DNA from: Liolophura sinensis
Taxonomy: Eukaryota > Mollusca > Polyplacophora > Chitonida > Chitonidae
Direction: 5' to 3'
NCBI RefSeq assembly: GCF_032854445.1
Contig: NC_088296.1
Span: forward strand, 11,074,706 to 11,138,705
Length of the DNA: 64,000 nucleotides
A model generated the notes under the pieces. It searched no databases and was not told where the DNA came from. It saw only the letters and a list, made by a program, of their open reading frames with translations. Positions 12,001 to 24,000 of the stretch are shown here, piece by piece. The position numbers and the translations under genes were made by a program. How positions within the stretch are numbered: position 1 is the stretch's first letter; the number at the start of each line of letters is the position of its first letter.

Positions 12001-15000
12001 ACATGAGCGTACTTCTATCCAGTTTTGACTTTTAACCTAGCAAACGACCATGTTTATTATTTTATATTAAACAAAAAAAGTATTGTTTGATAGATGATAC
12101 TCGTCTGTCACCAATATTTTTAACATTCTGAAACAACTTTATATGTAAGCCTGAACTTAGAGGAAGAGTCTAGTTAGTATGCTTTATCCCGAGGCTTGCA
12201 CTCAAACTTTGAAAGACAGGGTGGCCCTGGGAAGCAAAGACTTAAGCTAATGTCTGGTCGAGTAAGCAAGAATTTGGGGCCATGTGTGGTAGGTACCAAA
12301 AAGAGATCCATGAAACAAGCAATCTCTTGGCGACCAGTAATGGACCATTACAAGGAAGTTCTGTAGATTGTCTGAAAATATACCAAAATAACCTGAAATG
12401 TCCCCCCCTGGGAACTATCAGCTGTCGTTCCTGGTAGACACGAATTAGCCCGCTGGGACGTCGATCGTGCTAATGGTAGCAGACACCTTCCCCCGAGGCA
12501 ACTCCCCCTTGACGGGCCAGCTAACAGTTTATATATGCCGTGCCCAACGTAGGGGGCTTCCCCTAAAGCTTAATTATACCTGACTGATCATACCAGCACT
12601 TGGTCATATAATCTAATCAGACAACCGTTAACTTGGTGGAAATCCGTTTTGATCGCCAGATGGAGACCACTGTCGTTCAAAACCAATAAAATAGTACAGA
12701 TCCGAAGAACGCGAGCGGCTCCGGTCGAGGCAATAAAAGTGTAGACCTGCTTGAAATCGGTGGACTGAGTGTTTTTGCAAGAAGAGGTGTTGTCGTCGGA
12801 AGCGAAACGAAAAACGAGATTTACCGCGAGTTAAAAGCAGAAGTGCATTAAACAAAAGTATGCAACGGTCCATTAGTGCCAGTGGACGAGAGTAAGGTAT
12901 TTAGTTAAAGACTGTGAGAAAAAAGTTCTACCTAATGCACCGGTATCTCTTGCCTATGAACATTTATGTTTAGAAAGATTAAAAAAAAAAAGAAACACCA
13001 AACATAAGTGACTTATTTTCTTAGAAAAAGATGAAAAATAACAAAAACAACAGTTCAGTTCGTATTCATCAATGAAATACACATTGACATATCAACATAT
13101 GCATTATGTTGGTTTCCTGGAGCCTTGTATGTGGAACGGTGGGCCTAAAAAAGTCATCCCGCTCAACGAGTTTACCGTGAGATGTCCATAACATTCCATA
13201 TCTTGGTCATATCCTTAGTGACGACTTAGTTACGGGGCTATGGATAAATCAAAAAGTGTCCCGAGGCCCAAAGATACATGACTTGGATTAATTAATGTAT
13301 ATACAAGGATATTTCCGCAGACGTATCCAAGTAGACCATTGGGCCCTTTTGGTTAATGGAAAAGTGAGAACAAATATATCTCAGCTGAATTGCTATGCTT
13401 GAAATGAATATGAGAGAGGCATGAAGCCGGTATCGCAGTATATGTATTGTTTTATCTCACTGATGACACGACGATTTGAATACCTAACTATTCCTGGACG
13501 GTCCATGGTAAAACAGAACTTTTCCTTTTTAATGGCCGTCATAATTTTTTTATTTGTATGATTGTTATTATTGATTTATTTATTTGTATAAATTCCTTAT
13601 TATACTTGGAGATGTACTAGTTCGTAAAACAAGGTATTTTGCTTTCGAGGAATAACGTATTCATGTAGGTTACATTTTGAGTAGAGCTGGAAATGTTTTG
13701 CTATGTCTAAGCGAGGCCTCTGTGCACACAGCTGTAGAAAAATCGTTCCTCATCATTAATCCCGTTTGTGACTTGTCCAATGGGAAGATCGCATTGCGAT
13801 TCTTTCCTAATTGATCTTAACATTAGCACCAGTGGACTTGTAGGCGTATTTCGTGCTAAACCATCGGTATTTCTCGGCCTATAGGGGAAATGTCAAGAAA
13901 TCATGCTGCTCCTATTTTTGAACACGGGAGCAAGTACCACAGTATGTTGTGATCGCGACATCTCATCTAGAGTAGCTGGGTACACATACAGAAAAAGCTG
14001 ATGTGTGGGTAAAACAATGGCGTGTGTTTTAAATATGAAATAATTATAATTTGGAGATATTTCCGACGAAAATACATGAATTATTGTGTCAAAATCACTC
14101 TTTCCGCGGAGTTTGACCGTTCCTTGTCTGTAATGTCGTTTATGTCTGTAACGCTTCGCAGCTTCAGTCTGTAATGGTTCGCAGCTTCAATCGGTGATGG
14201 GTCGCAGCTTCAGTCTGTAATGGTTCGCAGCTTCAATCGGTGATGGTTCGCAGCTTCAATCGGTGATGGGTCGCAGCTTCAGTATGTGATGGTTCGCAGC
14301 TTCAGTGGGTGATGGTTCACGGCTTTAGTCCCTATTATTCGCATTCCTGTGATGGCGGCAATGTAAATGAAATATTCTTGACTTACTAAGTGCTTCCTTA
14401 CGCCGTGCTCTTCATTATCTCGCCTATATGACAGTGGTCATCGTTCTCAGTGGATGAAACTAGCCTGGGGTAATATTCTTATGTATCCAAGCAATGCTAA
14501 ACCCTATGTAAACCGACTTTTTTCGCACAAATCAAAATGTCATGTTTCCTTAATCTAATGTCCAAATTAAATGGTAACGCAGTATCTAAAAAAAAGCGTT
14601 TCCATTAAATTTTTGAACCTGAGGAAATTAAACAAAATCAGACGTTCCGAGGGATCTTGATAGCACTTAGAAATACTACACGGACACAGATAACCGCACC
14701 GACTTATCAGAAGTTTTGGAAATCCCTTTGGGTAGAAGCGGAGTCTGATTGTCCTTTAACGATAAATGCATCAAGGGTAAGGTATAGAGATAGCAGTGTA
14801 CACCACCGGGCATAAAACATCGTGAATTGAATATCAAATTACCGAGGGAATAACGGTGTCTCCACACCACTGAAGAAAGAGCGGGTGACTTTTTTTGGAT
14901 CAGTGTTCAGGGGACGTCTCTGGTAGATTATCCTCACCTAGTACAGTAACCCTGCTAAACTGGCATTCAGTCTCATATTTGTGTGGTAAATTCTCGTGAC

Positions 15001-18000
15001 AAACGTAGTGATTCATTTATTTATTTGTTTGATTGGCGTACATCATACTCCATACTGTTTCACTTATACGACGGCACCTAGTATTATGGTGGGTGGAAAA
15101 TGGGCGGAGGCCCAGGGGAAACCATATGACCATAATGGAAGTAAGCGAGTTTTTGACATAATACTAGCGAGGCATTTTCCCTATTCTCTGCTGTTATGCG
15201 TTGGGTGAAAACTAATTAGGTCCCATCAGGCCATCCTGACATATGGGTTAAAGTTAAGAAGTTAAAAATACATGTCTTTGGTTGACACGTGTAAAAGCAT
15301 GGGGTTGTTGGTCTTTTTTTACCATTTTAGTCACTTATTTTAATAACGGTGTCGAGCGGTAAAATTATTCATCAATGATAACGTTGTTAATTATGCCCTT
15401 ATTCCGTATACAGGCACATATTTAGCGAAAGAAATCCAGAGCTATCTGAACGGACAGGACAGAAACTCTTTATCTATGCATAAAGAACATGTTGCTGTTT
15501 TTTTACACTTTAAACAGGCTTCCAGGCCAGTGGCAAAAAGAGGGAGAAACTTATATTCCGCTACAAATAAATACATATTTGTCTAGAAAATTCACACAGT
15601 GAGTTAATATTACTGGCATCACTTCCCCAGGACTGTAATCGTGACAGATACAAATTCTCGTGTCGTTTGTTACGGAGTGCCCTTCAGACAAATCTTCTTG
15701 GTTTTGTCCAGTCAGGCTTTAATATAATCAGCGCATGGCCAGTTAGATGGCAGGGCTTTATTTACCTTGCTAGTGTCGAACATTTCCTTGCCCCAATGAC
15801 GTGTTAATATGGGGGATCAAAAGATACTGCAACTGATTAAAAACCTTTACGTGCTGCAGGTTCGCCATATGACGTGTCATTTCACACATTCAATAATGAT
15901 TATCCGTTTGCTGTTCTCTATCAGTGAATCAGTCAGTTGTACATTGTACTTGGATGTAGGTCGCTGAATGATTATTAATAAATGTACATGCGTCTAATAC
16001 AACATAATAAAACGGTTACAATTTGCTTAGTGGCACAATGTAATTTCGAATATGGCTGAATAAAATTCCAAGAAACTTCACATTTAGGTGCAAAATTAAT
16101 CTTAGAATGAACCAATAATCTGGGTCTAAGTCTTCGTCTACATGTCTGAGAAGAAATAATGCATTTCTGGAAATTACATGTATATTGAAGAATTTGTCGT
16201 GATGGCCACTTTGTGATGGGGAAGGTCTGCAAATTAGACCACGGGCTACTGTGTCCGTTAACTTGGTACAGGTCAATATGTCGCTCCTAATCTCCGACCA
16301 ACTGGATGATAACTGTAATTAAGCCTTTGATCTTAATAATTAAACATCCCTAGCACGTCAGTCAGACATTGGTTAAAGTAGAACAGGGTAGATGTTAAAT
16401 GGCCTCTATGGGTTTCCACATTGGCAGATAGTGCTACAAATAGAAAGAGGATACGATATTTTTTGTCTTTTGTCAAATTGAAGTTACCGTAAATAGCATT
16501 TGAACCTTATCTGGCAACATTAAAGAAAAGGCCACTGGAAGACAAATTTAACATTAAAATGCACATTACAGGAAAAGATAGTATTTCATAAGAGTTATTT
16601 GACGCCTGTTGAACTAAAAGATCAGTTATATATACAGACGTTTTGTTATACCTCGTTAATGAGAAAACGATCAATGTCAAGTTTTTCATTACAGATACTA
16701 AGCGGAACAAATTTCAACTTTGTTGATTGGTTAATTGATTAATACATTGACTGATTGGCGTTTAAATACGTACTGGATAATTTTTTTTCTATTATAACGG
16801 CAGTAAAGTTGTGTGTGTGAGGAAAACCGGAGTAAACCAAATGACCTTTGACACACAGCTTACAAACTCCCTGACTCAAAACTGCAGACACAGCAAGGGG
16901 ATTGGATTCCACATCACTGCGCAAAGCCCTGATAATTGCAGCGAGCCGGCGTATTAACTATCTAAGACGGTTTTTTTTTCAACTTTGAATTAAACGATAA
17001 AACATCCTGGTGTACAAAAACCTTTACTTGGACCAATTAGTTTGCCAATTTGCGTTTGTCTCAATCATTTGCAAGTCAATTAGGAGCTAATGTCCTCTGA
17101 TTATATCATAGTGAGGCTTCTGGTGATTAAACGATAAGACTAATACTTGTCAACATCTGGTAAAAATACATATCAAATTAATTACTATTCTTACTGTTCA
17201 ACCAGGCCTAAGCTGTCTGTTGCTCATTATAGCGGATTAAAGCGGCCGATGTAGATGAGAAAGTTGAATTTGACGCAAATATTGCTAAGTAAAAAAAAAA
17301 TGCTCTGAAGTAAAAAAGGCTGCAAAACCTACAGTGCAAGGTAAGAAAAAGGCTGAACTAATAGAGTGTACTAGTCTTTTCCAGATGATCTGTTTTATAG
17401 TTAGCGATACACTTCGATGACTGTGTGCGTAGTTCGTTTAATCAGTGGTTAATTTCCTAAATCCGATTATGGGTAAAGCATATCCTTTCTTTTCCTTTCG
17501 GTTAACAAGGTGATGATATTACTGAAATGACTTAAGCGCCTTTACATCCTGTGCTTTGGAATAATTACGCAAGTCTCAGCTTGATTCTGGAGTGGTAACA
17601 TGACTTGCCCCAGCCACTTGTGAGCCTTTCACCGCAGTGTTGCTGTAGAGATGTATGTTGCTATATGCCACATAAAGAGATAATCTTGTCAAATACTTTA
17701 AGCAAGAGTCTCCCTCTGCGTCATTCATTCGCTGCTCCATAGGTAAGGGTTGTTAGTGGTACCAAATTACAGCGAAAATCTCTTAAGTCGCGCTGTACTC
17801 TGGTGGCAAAAAAGTAACTCCTTTTTAAATAGACTACTGGGTATTAATCACCTACTTGACATGCGCAACGCACGTGTGTGTCTGGCCTCCGAGTAATCAG
17901 TGCCAGCCAAGCACCTGTTTTTGCATGACATCCCCCCACAGCGATATTTAATGCAAAACATAAGTTATGAAGTCTTTTTGTGTGTTTTGCTATCTTTTGC

Positions 18001-21000
18001 GCGGTTTATTGCTGAGACCACTTTGTAGTTTGAAGATCTGAGGCAGTCCGCAATTAAGTTGTGTCATACATGCTCGATTAAAATGTTCCGGGTTATCCAC
18101 GATGTGGTTTTCGTCAACATTCCTCGCGTAATAATCCTTTAAAACATGTTCATTTTCATTAATAGCGCCCCTGGTTACACGAACGCCTCTTCACTCAAAA
18201 AGATATCCATTATGTACAGTGCAAAGTCTTAAGAAAGGATGCAGTGGCCAACCCGTAGTTCGCTACGATTCCTACAATCCAGTGCTGTGGCTGACATGAC
18301 ACGTCAACCAAAACTCTCTGTATCTATCTAACCTGTTAACATGCATGCACGACTATAAACATCTTTAAACATTTTCAATATGGTCACTTCCTGGTTAAGG
18401 GTTTATTATTCTTAAACGGCCGTAAAGTTCAATCAGTCAAACAATCAACCATTCAATCAAATTTGAAAACTTTCCGCTAAATATATCTTTGTATAAAAAA
18501 TACTCTCTCGCCGTATGTGTAAACGTCTGCAGCAACCTGCGGATGGTCATGACGGTCTCCCGGGTTCTGCACGGTTTACTCCCAGCACAGTGCTGGTCGT
18601 TGTCGTATCAGTAAAATATTCCTGACAACACCCATAAAAAATAAGTAAATATCAAATATAAAATAAAGAGTCATTGATTTCTCATAAAAGTGGTAGCTGA
18701 TGTATTACAAAATGTATGTAAATCATGCTACTCTATATAACTGATGCATTAAATTTAGCAGGAATCAAGCGCTTCATAGCAAGCCTATGTTGCGCTCCAA
18801 TACACTTACTTTTCGCAAACTGTGCATATTTTCCTTCAGGTTAATATTTTATAACACTGCCACATACGCCTACATTACTGCAAGATGTGTCTATTTGGTT
18901 GAAATGCTATTTACGGTAACTTTAATTTGAGGCAAAGACAGAGACACTGTATGCTGTTTCAATTTGTAACGCTATCTGTCAATGTGGAAACAGACAGAAG
19001 CCTTTTAACATCTACCCTGTTCTACTTTAACCAATGTCTGACTGACGTGCTAGGGATGTGTAATTACTAAGATCAAAGGCTTAATTACAGTTATCATCCA
19101 GTTGGTCGGAGATTAGGAGCGACACATTGCCCTGTACCAAGTTAACGGACACTGTAGCCCGTGGTCTAATTTGCAGACCTTCCCCATCACAAAGTGGCCA
19201 TCATGACAAATTCTTCAACATGCATGTATAGTTTCCATTTTCTTTACATTATTTCGTCTCAGAAACTTTAAAGACGTAGATTCAGAGTATTGGTTCGTTC
19301 TGAGACCACTTTGGAACTCTTGAAGTGATGTTTCGTTGAATTCCAGTCACCCAGTTTCAAAATTACGTTGCGCCAATAAGCGACTTGTCGTCGTTTTCAT
19401 TATACTGCATGAGACACTCAACCATCCATAGTACACATTTATTAATAATCATTTAGCGACTTACAACCACGTAGACAGTAGTATATAGCAATTACACCAT
19501 TCACTGATAGACCACTTTAAAGGGTTACTAACTAACACATGTGTTGTATCAAGTTTCACTGGCACCAGAGAGCGCCCAATACCTTTTAATTAGACCCAAT
19601 GTCTTGTACTTTTTCATATTAACACGTCATTTTGGTAAGGGAATGTTGGACATTGGTGAAGAAGATAAACCCCGGTGCTCTAATTGGCCACGCATTGCTT
19701 TGAATGGGATAGTCTCCAATATAAAAGGAGATGATCCAATATAAGTTAGGAGATATGTTCAAATATAGAACACTCATGGGCTGGCGTTAATGGGGATAAG
19801 CAATTAGATGCAGTATCTGTTAATCTTTCATATTAACACGTCATTGGGGCAATGGAATGTTGGAAGAAGATAAAGCCCGGTGCTCTAATTGGTCACGCAT
19901 TGCTTAGGGAACCTGTTCAAATATAGAACATGCATGGGCTCAGGTTAAAGGGGATAGATCTCTGTTAGAAGGTGTAACCTCCCGGAAAAGGGATTGGCTG
20001 CAGTACAAAGTTAACACGCAGATATAAGGGCAAAAAGCTCAAGTACTAGAGATAGTTTCAAGATAAGGATGCTAGGGTATAATGCTGTATGCTAAGGTAT
20101 AGTACTATATTTTTAAGAGCAAGGGAATAGGCTCAAGTATAATGGCATAGGTTTATGGAAAAAGGGATAGCCTCAAGTATGAGGCGATAGGCCTATCCAA
20201 CACAGATACCGGTTTGCTACAATAGGCCTACAATTATTGAAATGATCATGAAAACGATGAAAATCGCGAGCAAAAACAAATTAGTCAAACCGTGTACCCT
20301 CATTTTAGGTGGTTATTCGAGGAAAAAACGATTCTCGCATGTCACTCTTTTATTTCATTCTTTCATATAAATAAGTCCGTGATGGCTGTCAGGAGAATTA
20401 CTATGAAGACTCCAACGTTTACTATGGCTTATCTTTCTAGACACAAGAGACAATCATGAAGCAGGACAATTCATCTTGTTTTGGTAATTCTTTTCAACAT
20501 CGTATCGTATTTTTCAGAAAAGTATCTCTGTATGTTTTAGTTTTATATAAACGTATTGCTATCCACAGGAAAAAACTGAAATGTGCAGCAAAGAAAGAAA
20601 TGCAGTTTGCGAAACTATCCGGGAAGTTGACAGATGGCCATGTCTGATTTATGCGTTGTCGGATCTACGTTTTCTCTCAAAAAAGATTAAAAGAAAATCT
20701 CCGGGTTTGGAAATATATTGGTGTCTCGATTTTAAGTACTCCGATGTTTTATTACCACAAGCTGTATTTCGCCTATTTCCAACGAAGGTTTTGTGTTTTT
20801 TTTAAGCTAATAGCTTATTTGCGGCAATTTGCTTCAGAACTAATAACCGAAAATAATCCGATTTGAGATTGAAGTCCACCATAAACATTCCCAAAGGAAT
20901 CTGTTTTTTAATAATAAATTCCGGACAAGCATATCTGCTAGGATGAAGACGTGTCTATAGAAAACGCTGCAGTGCTATAATTCAAAATGATGCGATTTGT

Positions 21001-24000
21001 AATAGAGTAAAATATCACTCTGCGACTTTCTTTTCCTGACGCCTTGGCCCATTCAAGGTAAAAATATTTTTAAAGATATCACTGATGCGACGATGAGGAG
21101 AGAGTTCGAACTGAGAATTGCGTGATTTTTTAAATAAATCGTGTTCGGTATATGCGCTCACTCTCCACAGCCCCCACATTGAAAATGATTCGATTTGTAA
21201 TGGAGTAAAATATCACTCTGCGACTTTCTTTTCCTGACGAATTGGCCCATTCAAGGTAAAAATATTTTTAAAGATATCACTGATGTGACGATGAGGAGAG
21301 AGTTCGAACTGAGACTTGCGTGATTTTTTAAAAAATAAATCGTGTTCGGTATATGCGCTCACTCTCCACAGCCCCCACATTCAAAATGATGCGATTTGTA
21401 ATGGAGTAAAATATCACTCTGCGACTTTCTTTTCCTGACGCCTTGGCCCATTCAAGGTAAAAATATTTTTAAGGATATTACTGATGAGACGATGAGAAGA
21501 GAGTTCGAACTGAGACTTGCGTGATTTTTTAAAAAATAAATCGTGTTCGGTATATGCGCTCACTCTCCACAGCCCCCACATTGAAAATGATGCGATTTGT
21601 AATGGAGTAAAATATCACTCTGCGACTTTCTTTTCCTGACGCCTTGGCCCATTCAAGGTAAATATATTTTTAAGGATATTACTGATGCGACGATGAGAAG
21701 AGAGTTCGAACTGAGACTTGCGTGATTTTTTAAAAAATAAATCGTGTTCGGTATATGGGCTCACTCTCCACCATACCCACATTCACACTGGTGCACAAGT
21801 TTCCCATTTACATGTATGGTTTGATGCAAATGAACATTAAAATTTATAAAGATGACTTAGCGGGTTGTTACAATCCATATTTATCAACATTGTCATTTGT
21901 CATTTTATTTCTTGAAGTGAGAGATTCATGCAAGATTCATCAGTCCTTCTATCATCACGTCTTTAAAATGGTTTGCGGATGGTTATGGGTTTCCCATAGG
22001 GCTCAGCGCAGTTTCCTCCCGAAACAGTCGACATTGAGCGGGAACTTCCGGCACAATTGCTCAGGAGACTCTCACCAATATGGTGAACAGCCTGCGGATG
22101 GTCTCTCCACAGCTACGTCCAGTTTCCTCTTACCATAATTCTGGCCACCGCCGCAAAATCAAATATTCATGAGCAAGGCTTAACTTCCCAATCAAATATA
22201 TAAATAAATAAATAATGTATTTCCCATTTTCGATTATAAATTACGATTACAATGTATAATGCGTTTTTTGGATATTCTTTCAGCAAAAACCAGAGCGAGT
22301 TTCCCTGGTACCGGCCCGAAGATCCTCCGGAAAGGAAACGAGAGGGCCCGAAAGGCGTACGAGGCGTTGATGACGGTGACGCTCCGGAAACCGACGAGTC
22401 CCGAGTATCACCGATTCTCAGAAGAAGTCAAGAAAAGAGCCAGGATGAAATATGCTAATTTTACGTACGGGGAAGAGGAGGTAAGGGAATGAACATTTAT
22501 CTGTTTTTACAAAGGGAAACCTTTCCAAACAGTGTAATCCGTTGTACATTTCCGCATTTTCGATAACGTTTTGTATGTAAGCTGGATGACGTTGAAAGCC
22601 TCACATTAGCCCATTGTTTTTTATGAATGGGATTTGTTAAAGACAGAAATTGGTTTCATTTGTCGAGTTATTAAGTTGAAAAGGATGCAGTTCAATGTCA
22701 GCTGCGTTTTTGGTTTCTTTCTAATTTATAGTTTTATTGTTTCTACCCGATAGAAACGCAGGAGTTCTTCACAAATGCCATCGTTGAGAGGTCAGGTCAA
22801 GTTAAATGCTGGCCTATTCTCCAGTCATACGTGGGTAGGTCAGTCAGACACTGCCCGGTTTCCTCCCACAATGATGCTGCCCGCTGTCGTACAAGTGAAA
22901 TATTCTTGAGGATGGCGTCAAACACCAGTGAAGTAAAAAAAAAAAAAAAAATTTGTACTGTAGTTATGCATCGACCGGGAGAAATGCAGCTAATTCAGCG
23001 ACCAAGAGAAGTGAAGTAAAAGCACCGAAACATGATTTTGTCTATATAGTCCGTGTGTATAAATGCATTCCTTGAATTGTTCTTTGTCGGAACGAAAATA
23101 AATCGATATTTGAATAGTTCAAGAGCGTTTTATCCCATAGACAAATCATTCCTAAAAGAAGCTGTGTGAAGCAATACGGAATATGTTTATATTGGTCATT
23201 GACCCTGTGTTAAGAACCATTAATACACCAGACTTTCCGCTCCACCAGATTGCAGTGCAGACTGCTATGTTCGTAGCAGCGGGGAAAATACGCGAGGTAA
23301 AGCTTAGGCCCCAGTTATAATACAGGTCATTGGATACAATCCAGACCATTTGAGTGAGGTCAAGTTAGACCCCTGTGACTAGAATGCAAACGGTTTTCTG
23401 AATTACGTCCAAAACAACACGTGTACCAAGCTGTTATCCTGTAATTTTGGACAAGGGTAATGAACGTATTAACAAAACCGTGATGGTATTCGGGTATTGG
23501 TAATTGGAAATATGGTAATGTCTATCCCATTGACGTAACAGTATTACGTCAATGTATTTTTTGTATATAAATCCTTCCGTGTGTTTTTTTTTTTTTTGGT
23601 GTTAATGTTCTTGACCTGTCAAAGCCAGGAGCGGACGTCGTTGACGCAACGCCGGACGCCTAATGAAATCCAAAGCAAACACACAAGGAAACGATGATGC
23701 AATGTGGTTAATTTTTCCTTGCATTTGTAACAAATCGAAGAGTTTTAATCGAAATTTTCCATTCTTGTGCTGTTCATCCTGTTGAAAACAGTTGAACAAA
23801 AGCCGAACATGGTCGCAATAATGCGCGACTTTCTGTTTCCTACGTTTTAAGAACAAGATTACCTCCCTCTGCAGCTTGACGTCAGTGTTTTACGACGTGT
23901 TCCGGTCCTTATTGTGAACGCTTATCTCAGAACGCAGAAAAAAAGTACATGCACTAACAGCTCCGTGTAGATTCTGGAGTCTGTACAATTGACTCACAAC

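Larger units (their letters stand above)
2492..22283 (+). other. Receptor intron of 19.8 kb between exons a and b
   Basis: Bounded by GTAAGT and TTCTTTCAG. Apart from the repeats listed separately I see no exon. Several frames of 60-120 codons occur on both strands, none recognisable. Positions 10210-10380 and 12400-12900 are locally richer in CpG and GC than their surroundings. A poly-C tract lies at 6376-6389. Confidence 0.7.
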
